NCBI GenBank assembly: GCA_048500275.1
Contig: JASNYI010000002.1
Location: 992,001-1,056,000, forward strand
DNA from: UBA5066 sp048500275
GTDB lineage: Bacteria > Acidobacteriota > Thermoanaerobaculia > UBA5066
Reading direction: 5' to 3'
Length of the DNA stretch: 64,000 nt
The notes below the pieces were generated by a model that made no database searches, had not been told where the DNA came from, and worked only from the letters and a program-made list of their open reading frames with translations. The position numbers were made by a program, and so were the translations under genes. Below are positions 16,580-25,068 of the stretch, piece after piece (within the stretch, counting starts at the first letter, position 1; each line of letters opens with the position of its first letter).

Positions 16580-17839
16580 TCAGTCGACGCTCGGCAGGCT
16601 CGACGCCTCGGCGGCGCCGCCCTCCTCGCTCCCTTCGCCCTCCTCGCCCTCCGCTCTCGGCGGCGGGAGGAGACGCGCCCTCGCAAGGGCCGCCTTGCCG
16701 AACTTCTCGCGGATCTCGTCGGCGGCGCGCGCGAGGCTCTTCAGCTTCTCCTGGCGCTCGTCGGCGAAGAGGGCGGCCTGGCCCGCGCCGGCGGGCTCGA
16801 GGCCGCTGACGCCGACGCCGAGGAGTCGAACGCCGCGATCCGCGAGAACGACCCGGTCGCGGAAGAGGTCGCGGGCGGCGGCGAGAACGACCTCGGCGAG
16901 GTCGGTGGGCTCGGAGAGGGTCTTCGAACGGGTGACGGTCTCGAAGTCGCCGGTGCGGACCTTGAGGTGGACAGTGCGGGCGACGAGACCCTGGTGGCGA
17001 AGCTCGCGCGCGACGCCGTCGGCCCGCGCCAGGAGGGCCTTGTCCACGTCGGCGGGGCGCGTGAGGTCGTCGCCGTAGGTGCGCTCCTCGGAGATCGACT
17101 TCGCCTCGCGCCCCGGCACGACCGCGCGGGCGTCCCGCCCGTGAGCGAGCGCCAGCAGGTGCTCCGCGCTCGACTCGCCGAGGATCCGAGCGAGGCGGTC
17201 CGCGGGCGCGTTCGCGAGGTCCGCGATGGTCGCGAGGCCGTGACCCCGGAGGCGCTCGGCCGTCTTCGGGCCGACGCCCCAGAGGCGCTCGACGGGGAGC
17301 GGCCAGAGGCGCGACGGGACCTCCTCGAGCGGGAAGACGACGAGCCCGTCGGGCTTCTCGAGGTCGGAGGCCACTTTCGCCAGGAACTTGTTCGGCGCCA
17401 CGCCCGCCGAGCCGGTGAGGCGCTCGCGGTCGCGGATCTCCCTCTTGATCTCCGCGGCGATCCGTCGCCCGTCCCCGAGGTCGCGGGCGATGCCGGTGAG
17501 GTCGAGGAACGCCTCGTCGATGGAGAGCGGCTCGACGAGAGGGGAGAACCGATCGAGGATCTCCCGGATCCGGTGCGAGACCTCGACGTAGAGGGCCATC
17601 CGCCCGGGCAGCCAGACGGCGCCGGGGCAGAGCCGCTCCGCGACGACCGACGGCATCGCCGAGTGGACGCCGAAGCGCCGTGCCTCGTACGAGCAGGTGG
17701 AGACGACGCCGCGCCGGCCCCGGTGCCCGATGATGAGGGGGCGCCCGCGGAGCGACGGGTCCTCGCGCACCTCGACCGCCGCGTAGAAGGCGTCCATGTC
17801 GAGGTGGACGACGACGCGGGGCGACGGCGGGCGGGGCAC
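16580..17839 (-). CDS. dinB: DNA polymerase IV (Y-family translesion polymerase)
   Basis: 419 residues. The palm motifs are complete: HLDMDAFYAAVE near the start with the first catalytic Asp, YEARRFGVHSAMPS in the fingers, and SIDEAFLDLTG with the second acidic pair. The thumb helix-hairpin-helix (WGVGPKTAERLRGHG) and the little finger follow. The C-terminus carries an acidic tail, and AALF near QAALFADE may be a beta-clamp motif. It copies past damaged bases. GTG start. No LexA-box-like repeat was seen, but TAATCT ends 6 nt upstream, so the mRNA may be leaderless. Confidence 0.93.
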   Translation of the reverse strand: MPRPPSPRVVVHLDMDAFYAAVEVREDPSLRGRPLIIGHRGRRGVVSTCSYEARRFGVHSAMPSVVAERLCPGAVWLPGRMALYVEVSHRIREILDRFSPLVEPLSIDEAFLDLTGIARDLGDGRRIAAEIKREIRDRERLTGSAGVAPNKFLAKVASDLEKPDGLVVFPLEEVPSRLWPLPVERLWGVGPKTAERLRGHGLATIADLANAPADRLARILGESSAEHLLALAHGRDARAVVPGREAKSISEERTYGDDLTRPADVDKALLARADGVARELRHQGLVARTVHLKVRTGDFETVTRSKTLSEPTDLAEVVLAAARDLFRDRVVLADRGVRLLGVGVSGLEPAGAGQAALFADERQEKLKSLARAADEIREKFGKAALARARLLPPPRAEGEEGEGSEEGGAAEASSLPSVD

Positions 17840-17845
17840 GGGAGG

Positions 17846-17851
17846 AGATTA
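17846..17851 (-). promoter_or_regulatory. Putative -10 box (TAATCT) of dinB
   Basis: TAATCT reads at 17851-17846 on the minus strand, 6 nt before the GTG at 17839. The CTCC between is not a ribosome binding site on this strand. No -35 is recognised. Confidence 0.4.
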
Positions 17852-17955
17852 CAGTTGCGGCCGCGGCAGGGGAGCGCCCGGGCGGGCGATGGGGCCGGGG
17901 GGAGCCGCGGGCCCGCTCCCGGGATGGCAGAATCCGCGCATCCGAGGTGACGGAC

Positions 17956-18390
17956 ATGGCAGAGCTGAAGACGAAGCCGACCGGCGTGAGCGTGAAAGCC
18001 TACCTCGACGCCATCGAGGACGAGGCCCGCCGGAAGGACTGCAGGGCGATCGCCGCTCTCATGAAGCGCGTGACGGGTTGCTCTCCGAAGATGTGGGGGC
18101 CGAGCATCGTGGGCTTCGGCAGCTACCACTACGAGTACGCGAGCGGCCACTCGGGGGACATGTGCCTCACCGGCTTCTCCTCGAGAGGGCGGGAGATCGT
18201 CGTCTACCTGATGGCGGCGGACGAGCGCGCGGGGAAGCTCTTCGCGGCGCTGGGGAAGCACCGGCGGGGGAAGTCCTGCCTCTACTTCAAGCGCCTCGCC
18301 GACGTGGACCTGCCGGTCCTCGAGCAGCTCGTGGCTCTCTCTTGCGCGGAAACGAGGCGGCGTTACCCGGAAGTGGGCCGCGCCGGCTGA
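17956..18390 (+). CDS. DUF1801 (YdhG-like) domain protein
   Basis: 144 residues, cytoplasmic. The start ATG 17956 follows GAGGTGA 5 nt upstream; the GTG inside that site is rejected. The sequence shows the DUF1801 layout: VKAYLDAIEDEARRKDCRAI, then SPKMWGPSIVGFGSYHYEY, SSRGREIVVYLM and KSCLYFKRLADVDLPVLEQL. The fold binds small hydrophobic ligands in related proteins. Function unknown. It is convergent with the cupin gene. Confidence 0.82.
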   Translation: MAELKTKPTGVSVKAYLDAIEDEARRKDCRAIAALMKRVTGCSPKMWGPSIVGFGSYHYEYASGHSGDMCLTGFSSRGREIVVYLMAADERAGKLFAALGKHRRGKSCLYFKRLADVDLPVLEQLVALSCAETRRRYPEVGRAG

Positions 18391-18443
18391 ATCGGCGGGC
18401 CGGGCGGGCTCGCTCCGCCCCCCTCGTCCCGGCGCCTCGGCGA

Positions 18444-18471
18444 GCAGGACCGGAGGGCTCCGTCCTCCTGC
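18444..18471. terminator. Hairpin between convergent genes
   Basis: AGGACCGGAG (18446-18455) pairs with CTCCGTCCT (18458-18466) with one bulged base and a 2-nt apparent turn. It sits in the gap between convergent genes. There is no T-run, so use as a terminator is uncertain. Confidence 0.35.
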
Positions 18472-18474
18472 GGC

Positions 18475-18846
18475 TCAGTCCTGGCGCAGCTGCTCCGCGA
18501 TCGACCTGGTCCTGTCGGTGACCGTAGTCCCGGTGTGGAGCGTCGACTTCCTCTCGATGAGGAGGAGATGGCACTCGTCCTCGGCGACCGGGTTGTGCCT
18601 CACGCCCCGGGGGACGACGTACATCTCTCCCTTTTCGAGCTCGACGGTGCCAGCCTCCATCTCGATGCGCAGCCGCCCCTCGAGGACGAGGAAGAGCTCG
18701 TCTTCGTCGTCGTGGCTGTGCCACGCAAGGGTGCCGTGGACCTTCGCGACCTTGACGTAGGAGTCGTCCACCTCGGCGACGACGCGGGGCGACCAGAGCC
18801 GGCTGAGCGACGCGGCGACCTTCGAGGGCGAGACGACTTTCGACAC
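18475..18846 (-). CDS. Single-domain cupin protein
   Basis: 123 residues. Cupin motif 1 is WHSHDDEDELFLVLEGRLRIEM, with its His, His and Glu metal ligands, and motif 2 is GEMYVVPRGVRHNPVA, with the fourth His ligand. This predicts a divalent metal site. Small cupins of this type act as isomerases, dioxygenases or ligand-binding proteins, so activity cannot be assigned. GTG start with GGGAG about 5 nt upstream. It lies 45 bp downstream of the HD hydrolase gene on the same strand and may share its transcript. Confidence 0.85.
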   Translation of the reverse strand: MSKVVSPSKVAASLSRLWSPRVVAEVDDSYVKVAKVHGTLAWHSHDDEDELFLVLEGRLRIEMEAGTVELEKGEMYVVPRGVRHNPVAEDECHLLLIERKSTLHTGTTVTDRTRSIAEQLRQD

Positions 18847-18891
18847 GGAGGCTCCCTTCAGGCTGTCGGTTCTCCGGACCTCCCCGGCGGC

Positions 18892-19761
18892 CTACCGCCC
18901 ACCGTCCGCCGCCGGGGTCGCCCCCTCTGCGAATCCCTGCTCGTGCTCGACGGTGAAGACGTTCGCGTAGAGGTTCGCACGCATCTGCATCCCGGTCTGC
19001 GTCACGGAGAGGAGGTCGAGCATCCCGGCGACGTAGGGGTGGACGCTCGTCCAGTAGAAGCGGGGGTAGTTCCGGCGAAGGTCGCCCGGGTTGCGGTAGC
19101 CGAGCTCGCGGTTCACGCCGGTCTCCTCGAGCTCGTGGAAGAGCGCGGGGATCTTCCTGAGGTAGCGCGGGTCGGAGAGCTGGCCGATGAGGTCGGCCGC
19201 CCGCACGAGCCGCGGGTAGCCCTCCACCTCCCGCCGCTCCTCGGCGCCGGGGACGGGGAAGCGGGTGCAGAGGATGTTGCGCTTCACGGCCTCCACGTCG
19301 ATGCGGGGGACGCGGGAGAAGCGCTCCTCGACGAAGAGCCTGCTCCGGTCCACGTGCCAGGGGGTGAGCGCGGCGTCGGTCCCCCCCCCGGGCAGGGTCA
19401 CGACCTCGTCGCCCTTCCCGGTGGCGCAGACGAGGCCGTCGTCGCGCCGGCAGATGCCGCGGACGTAGCCGATGTCGTGACAGAGGAGCGAGACGACGAC
19501 CTGGAGCCAGTCGGTGGGGGAGACGCCTCCCCGCCTGATGTGCTGGCCCCGCAGCAGCTCCTGGCCGACGAGGGTGACGTGGATGGTGTGCTCGACGTCG
19601 TGGTAGAGGGCGTCGCTCTGGGAGATGATCTCGAGCGTGGTGGACGCGGCCCACGCGATGATGCTCGGAATCTCCGGCTCGACGTCGCCCCACGTCCTGC
19701 GGTAGCCGGCCCTCAGCTCCGCGACGAACGCATCGATCGTGACCTCGACCGTGTTCAGCAT
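18892..19761 (-). CDS. HD-domain metal-dependent phosphohydrolase
   Basis: 289 residues, soluble. HD-type ligands are visible: YHDVEHTIHVTLVG (about 54-67) with two His, then LLCHDIGYVRGICRRDDG (about 92-109) with the His-Asp pair. A later region, YPRLVRAADLIGQLSDPRYL, supplies the distal Asp expected in HD-PDEase enzymes. Such proteins hydrolyse cyclic nucleotides or nucleotide phosphates; which one is unknown. The ATG has GGGAGAG upstream, and the promoter is recognisable and overlaps a palindrome. Confidence 0.82.
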   Translation of the reverse strand: MLNTVEVTIDAFVAELRAGYRRTWGDVEPEIPSIIAWAASTTLEIISQSDALYHDVEHTIHVTLVGQELLRGQHIRRGGVSPTDWLQVVVSLLCHDIGYVRGICRRDDGLVCATGKGDEVVTLPGGGTDAALTPWHVDRSRLFVEERFSRVPRIDVEAVKRNILCTRFPVPGAEERREVEGYPRLVRAADLIGQLSDPRYLRKIPALFHELEETGVNRELGYRNPGDLRRNYPRFYWTSVHPYVAGMLDLLSVTQTGMQMRANLYANVFTVEHEQGFAEGATPAADGGR

Positions 19762-19772
19762 GGGGATCTCTC

Positions 19773-19810
19773 CCGGGGCGAAGCTACGCCCCGGCGTGAG
19801 GGCCGGTCAA
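19773..19810 (-). promoter_or_regulatory. Promoter of the HD gene overlapped by an 8-bp palindrome
   Basis: Minus strand: TTGACC (19810-19805), 18-bp spacer, TAGCTT (19786-19781). A perfect inverted repeat CCGGGGCG N6 CGCCCCGG (19773-19794) places the -10 in its loop. It could be an operator or an mRNA hairpin. Confidence 0.5.
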
Positions 19811-20042
19811 GGGCGGGGCATACAACCTCCGCGACGAGCTCGGGGCGCCGGTCGAGTGAGACGTCGTCAACCGTTCCACCTGTCGCGGATGAGGTCGGCC
19901 CGGGTCGGGACGCGGCGCTTCCCGGCGCCTGAGGCGCTCCGGCCGGAAGATCACCTCGGCGACACGATCGGGCTCGACATCGGCAAGCCGCTCTTCCGGT
20001 TTCGCGTCCGCTTCGGGAGCGAAGCTGAACGGCCGCCCAGGT

Positions 20043-20471
20043 TCAGGGCGCGTCCCGGAGGCCAGCCGCGTGCCCGTCGGCCCAGGGGAAGACGAAGCAG
20101 GGTTCGTCGAAGAGCGAGTAGTCGGCCTTCCCGTTGACGGCGAGGGTCCGGACGAGGGCGGCGTCCTTCAGGACCTCGCGCGCCAGGGCGAGGGTGCTCC
20201 CGGTGCGGGAGCGGTCGTCGACGACGAGGATGCGCCGGCCCCGGGGGTCGAAATCGGGCGGATCGAGGAGGACCGGCGCCGCGTGGCGCGGGCGGTGCCT
20301 CTCGTCCCGGAAGTTGACGCGCAGCACGGACACGGGAAGGCCCAGCCTCGCCGCCACGAGGCGCGCCGGCTCGCGGCCGCCGTCGAGGACGGCGACGACG
20401 AGGTCGAAAGACTCGTCGAACCGGGTCTCCTCGATTCGGCGCAGGACGTCGGCGAGAGGCTTCCTCTCCAC
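20043..20471 (-). CDS. Type I phosphoribosyltransferase domain protein
   Basis: 142 residues, cytoplasmic. A phosphoribosyl-pyrophosphate loop is visible in RRILVVDDRSRTGSTLALAR, near the usual VDDxxxTGxT form but with an Arg before TG. An upstream FDLVVAVLDGGREPARLVA strand-loop fits the PPi-binding loop. Length and layout suggest xanthine/hypoxanthine (Gpt-like) enzymes or a regulatory PRT protein. The C-terminus (FPWADGHAAGLRD) could shape the base pocket; specificity is not clear. Divergent from the FAD oxidoreductase gene by 64 bp, with a GTG start. Confidence 0.78.
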   Translation of the reverse strand: MERKPLADVLRRIEETRFDESFDLVVAVLDGGREPARLVAARLGLPVSVLRVNFRDERHRPRHAAPVLLDPPDFDPRGRRILVVDDRSRTGSTLALAREVLKDAALVRTLAVNGKADYSLFDEPCFVFPWADGHAAGLRDAP

Positions 20472-20477
20472 GCCGCG

Positions 20478-20527
20478 ATTATGGAGGGGCGGCGCGCCTC
20501 GCGTCGCGGCGCGAGGCGTGCGAATCT
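20478..20527. promoter_or_regulatory. Divergent promoter region with a perfect hairpin
   Basis: On the minus strand CATAAT (20483-20478) ends 6 nt before the GTG at 20471. On the plus strand GAATCT (20522-20527) ends 8 nt before the ATG at 20536. Between them, GCCTCGCG (20496-20503) and CGCGAGGC (20510-20517) form a perfect 8-bp inverted repeat with a 6-nt loop. It may be an operator shared by both genes. Confidence 0.4.
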
Positions 20528-20535
20528 ACGCCCGT

Positions 20536-21744
20536 ATGAGCAAGCACGACGTCGTCGTCGTCGGGGGCGGGATCAGCGGCCTGACGTTCGCGTTCGAGGC
20601 GGCCCGCGAGGGGCGTTCGGTCCTCGTTCTCGAGCGCGAGGAGAGGCCGGGCGGCTGCCTCTCCTCTCACCGGACGGCCGGCGGCTACTGGTTCGAGCTG
20701 GGCGCGCACACCTGCTACAACTCCTACGTCGGGCTCGTGGAGCTGGTCGAAGGCTGCGGCCTCCGCGACGAGGTGCTGCCGAGGGCGAAGACCCACCTGC
20801 GCTTCCTCGACGGAGACCGGCTGGTCCCCGGCTCGAACCTCGGGGTCCTGCTGCGCCTTTTCTCGTGGCCCGAGGCGGCGGTGAGCCTGCCACGGATGAT
20901 CGGGGCGAAGAAGGAGGGGAAGACGGTCGAGGAGTTCTACTCGCGGATCGTCGGCAGGCGGAACTACGCGACGGTTCTCGGGCCGATGCTCTCGGCCGTC
21001 CCCTCGCAGAGCGCGGACGGCTTCCCGGCCGGGATGCTCTTCAAGATGCGCGACACCCGGAGGAAGGACCTCCCGCGCAGCTTCACCCTCCGCGGCGGGC
21101 TCCAGTCGATGACGGACGCGCTCGCTCGCCAGCCCGGCGTCGCGGTGGCGACAGGGCAGGCCGCCGTGAGCCTTTCGGCGAACGGATCGGGATGGGCCGT
21201 CGAGACGGAGGACGGGGAACGGCACGAAGCCGGCGTCGTCGCGGTGGCGGCGCCGCCGTCGGCCGCGGCGTACGTGCTGGGCGCTGGCGCCCCCGAGCTC
21301 GCGGCGGAGGTCTCGCGCGTGAAGGACACGGTCGTCGAGTCGCTCGCGTTCGCCGTGCGCGCCTCGAAGGTGAACCTCCCGGTCTCCATGTTCCTCGTCC
21401 CCAGGAAAGACGTCTTCCACTCGGCGGTCACCCGCGACTCGGTCCCCGATCCGGACTGGCGCTCCTTCGCGTTCCACTTCCGGCCCGGGCTTTCGCCGGC
21501 CCAGCGCCTCGCCCGCGTCACGCAGCTCCTGGGGCTCGCGGCCGGAGACCTCGAGGAGCTCGTGGCGAAGCGAACGGTCCTTCCGTCGCCCGCCCTCGGA
21601 CACGAGGAGATCGTGGCCGCGATCGACCGGCTCTCGGCGGGGCGGAGCCTCGCCGTCCTCGGGAACTGGTTCGGCGGCCTCTCGATCGAGGACTGCGTCG
21701 ACCGCTCGCGGCGAGAGTGGGCGAGGATCGCGGCGACCGGGTAG
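20536..21744 (+). CDS. FAD-dependent amine-oxidase/protoporphyrinogen-oxidase-like enzyme
   Basis: 402 residues. The dinucleotide-binding start is clear: DVVVVGGGISGLTFAFEAA, Glu at the end of the second strand in LEREERPGGC, and the FAD-binding FELGAHTCYN. Late in the protein, RSLAVLGNWFGGLSIEDC matches the second FAD motif of the family. Related enzymes include HemY, phytoene desaturases and monoamine oxidases. No heme gene lies beside it, so the HemY role is uncertain. It is divergent from the phosphoribosyltransferase gene. Confidence 0.82.
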   Translation: MSKHDVVVVGGGISGLTFAFEAAREGRSVLVLEREERPGGCLSSHRTAGGYWFELGAHTCYNSYVGLVELVEGCGLRDEVLPRAKTHLRFLDGDRLVPGSNLGVLLRLFSWPEAAVSLPRMIGAKKEGKTVEEFYSRIVGRRNYATVLGPMLSAVPSQSADGFPAGMLFKMRDTRRKDLPRSFTLRGGLQSMTDALARQPGVAVATGQAAVSLSANGSGWAVETEDGERHEAGVVAVAAPPSAAAYVLGAGAPELAAEVSRVKDTVVESLAFAVRASKVNLPVSMFLVPRKDVFHSAVTRDSVPDPDWRSFAFHFRPGLSPAQRLARVTQLLGLAAGDLEELVAKRTVLPSPALGHEEIVAAIDRLSAGRSLAVLGNWFGGLSIEDCVDRSRREWARIAATG

Positions 21745-21802
21745 TCGGTCGGGCGGAGAGTCTCGCGGAGGTCGCGCCGCCGGGCCAGGACGCGTCAGCT
21801 CC

Positions 21803-22648
21803 TCAGCGCGCCAGCTTCCACTGGCCGTCCTCGAGCTCGAAACCGAGAGAGAGGGTCGTCGAGGTCGAGGTCACCGAGCCCGGCTCCGTCGAGGTCTGTG
21901 AGACGCTCAGGACGACGAGTGTCGCGCGGACGTCGTCCTCGACGATGATGAACCCGCCCTCCTTCAGGCTGGCCTCGAGGGCGGCCCTCTGCGGAACGGT
22001 CTTCCTCTGATACGCGGCGCTCTCCGCCCGCTCGGTCGCCGGTTCCGCCTTCCACTTCTCCTGCGCCTTTCGCGTGGCGAGCCCCATGAACGCGTCGTCT
22101 TTCGTGGAGTGGAGGGTCTGCGCGTACTCCAGGGCGAGGGCGTAGACGGGGTGCGCGTGCATCTCGGCCCCGTGAAAGCGCTCCTCCTTCGCCGGGTCCT
22201 GCGCGTTCTCGATCACCATCGGGCCGCCCGTGAGGCGCCACGCCCCGTTCTCGAGCCCGAAGTAGGCCAGCGCCATCGCGCGGTCCGGCATCGGCACCTG
22301 GAGCTGCCCTTCGCTCGGATAGAGGGTCAGCTTCCCGCCCTTTCGCATCCTCTCCGCGAGGATCTTCGGATCGGGCGCCCGCTCCTTCTTCCGGGCGCTC
22401 ATCTCCGCCCGGTCGCTCGCCTTCTTCCAGTCGGCCTGGTCGGAAGCCGTGTAGAGCGCCATCCCCTCGTCGACCTTCCCGGCGCGGAAGAGCTCGGCCG
22501 CCTTCACGGCCAGCTTTCCGGCGGGGTGGGCGAGAACGGCCTCGCCCTCGATCAACGTCGGGTCATCCTGGGCGCGGACGGGTGGCACGATCCCGAATCC
22601 GAGAAGGACCGTCGCGACGGTTGCGACGAGCGCGAGGGATCTGTTCAT
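21803..22648 (-). CDS. Secreted protein of unknown function
   Basis: 281 residues. The signal peptide is clear (MNRSLALVATVATVLLGFG, cleavage near VRA-Q). The mature part has a helical segment (about 35-100), a mixed region with LTLYPSEGQLQVPMPDRAMALAYFG-type beta strands (about 110-150), and a C-terminal strand-rich part ending LGFELEDGQWKLAR. I recognise no family. AAGGAG lies upstream of the ATG; TATCAT (22672-22667) may be its -10. It appears to be a single-gene unit. Confidence 0.7.
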   Translation of the reverse strand: MNRSLALVATVATVLLGFGIVPPVRAQDDPTLIEGEAVLAHPAGKLAVKAAELFRAGKVDEGMALYTASDQADWKKASDRAEMSARKKERAPDPKILAERMRKGGKLTLYPSEGQLQVPMPDRAMALAYFGLENGAWRLTGGPMVIENAQDPAKEERFHGAEMHAHPVYALALEYAQTLHSTKDDAFMGLATRKAQEKWKAEPATERAESAAYQRKTVPQRAALEASLKEGGFIIVEDDVRATLVVLSVSQTSTEPGSVTSTSTTLSLGFELEDGQWKLAR

Positions 22649-22781
22649 TCCGGGCTCCTTGCAACGATGATACGCGTTCGCAGAATGCCGACGACCACCG
22701 CCGGTCCCGGAGTTCCCCGGCCCGGCAGGGTTCCGTCACGCGTCCGCGGTCACGAGTGGGGCGTGGCGACCAGGTGAGACT

Positions 22782-23770
22782 TCAGGCGGAGAGACCCGCG
22801 GCCGCGAGAAGCGCCGCGATGTCGGCCGGGATCGGCGCGACGGCGTCCACCCGCTCGCGGGTGACGGGGTGGTCGAAAGCGAGCCGGCGGGCGTGGAGGG
22901 CCTGGCGGGGAAAGTCGCGGCAGGCGTCGTGGAGGAGAGGGTCGGCGATTCCCTTCCAGCGGGGCGAGCCATAGGTGGCGTCGCCCACGATGGGATGGTG
23001 GATCGCCTTGAGGTGGACGCGGATCTGGTGCGTCCGGCCGGTGACGAGGGTGCAGAGGAGGAGGGAGAGGCCCGCCTTCTCTCCGGCCGACTCGCCGAGT
23101 CGCTCGTAGAGAGTGGTCGACTCGCGCCCCTCCGTCTTCGACGTCGTCATGCGCTTGCGATCGCGCGGGTCGCGGAGGATGCGCAGGTCGACCTTGCCCT
23201 TCGTGACGGCCGTCCGGCCGTAGACGACGGCGAGGTATTCCTTCACGAGCGTCCGGGCCTTCATCGCCCTCGCCATGCCTGCGTGGGAGGCCTCGTTCTT
23301 GGCGACGACGAGGACTCCCGACGTGTCCTTGTCGAGGCGGTGGACGAGGCCGGGCCGGTCGGCCTCGCCGCCCCACTCCTGCGAGTGGAAGAGGAGGGCA
23401 TTGACGAGGGTGCCGTCCCGGTGGCCGACGGCCGGGTGGACGACGAGCCCGGGGGGCTTGTCGAGGACGAGGAGGTGCTCGTCCTCGAAGAGGACGGAGA
23501 TCGGTATGTCCTGCGGGACCAGCTCCGGCTTCGGCGGCGGGGGAGGGGGGAGGACGGTCTCGACGAGGTCGCCTGCGGCGACCTTCGCGGCAGTCTTCGT
23601 GACGGCCCGGCCGTTGACGGTGACGAGGCCGGAGTCGATCCATTCCTGGACCTTCGTCCTCGAGGCCTCCGGGAGGTCGGCGAGGTGGCGGAGGAGGACG
23701 CGGTCGAGGCGCTCGCGGTCGTCGCCGCGGTCGGCGGTGAAGCTCCGGCGGGGGCGCTCGCCGTCCCCGC

Positions 23771-23774
<4 letters not shown>
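22782..23774 (-). CDS. rluD: RluD-type 23S rRNA pseudouridine synthase
   Basis: 330 residues. The start is a GTG at 23774, which overlaps the lgt stop by 4 bp. An N-terminal S4 domain (DRVLLRHLADLPEASRTKVQ and VNGRAVTK) precedes the catalytic domain. The catalytic motif HRLDKDTSGVLVVAK contains the essential Asp. GRTHQIRVHLK is the second family motif. The family modifies uridines in large-subunit rRNA; RluD is the best match because of its S4 domain. It is the last gene in ileS-lspA-lgt-rluD. Confidence 0.88.
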
Positions 23775-24558
<784 letters not shown>

Positions 24559-24559
<1 letters not shown>

Positions 24560-25068
24560 CAGGACTCCGGCTTCGTCTCCGCGCCGTCGGGGTTCTTCCA
24601 GATGTCGAGCGCGAGGAGGACGACGCCCACGGTAATGGCGCTGTCGGCGACGTTGAAGGAGGGCCACTCCCACTTGTCCGCGGCGTGGAGGCGGAGGAAG
24701 TCGGTGACGGAGCCCGCTCCGATCCGGTCGATGAGGTTCCCCACCGCCCCGCCGAGGATCCCGGCGAGGGCCAGCTGGAGCCGCTTCCAGTGGACGGGGC
24801 TCTTGAAGGCGTAGACGAGGACGAAGACGAACACGATGAACGCGACGCCGTTGAGGAGGATCGGCCGGTAGGGCGAGGTCGCCCCGGCGAAGAGGCCGAA
24901 GGCCGCCCCGGTGTTCTCGACCCGGGTGATGTCGAAGAAGTTCGGGATGACGACGATCCTCTCGTGCATCGGGACCCACGCGCGGATCATGACCTTCGTC
25001 GCCTGGTCGAGGAGGACGACGAAGAACGCGAGCGCGAGGTAGAGCGCCCGCAGGCGGACCGGGCTCAC
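24559..25068 (-). CDS. lspA: Lipoprotein signal peptidase II
   Basis: 169 residues with four membrane helices. The active-site Asp motifs are present: VGNLIDRIGAGSVTDFL and FNVADSAI. RVENTGAAFGLF is the conserved beta-cradle region. The enzyme cuts the signal peptide after Lgt has lipidated the Cys. The GTG start at 25068 overlaps the ileS stop by 4 bp. The ileS-lspA order is widespread in bacteria. Confidence 0.95.
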
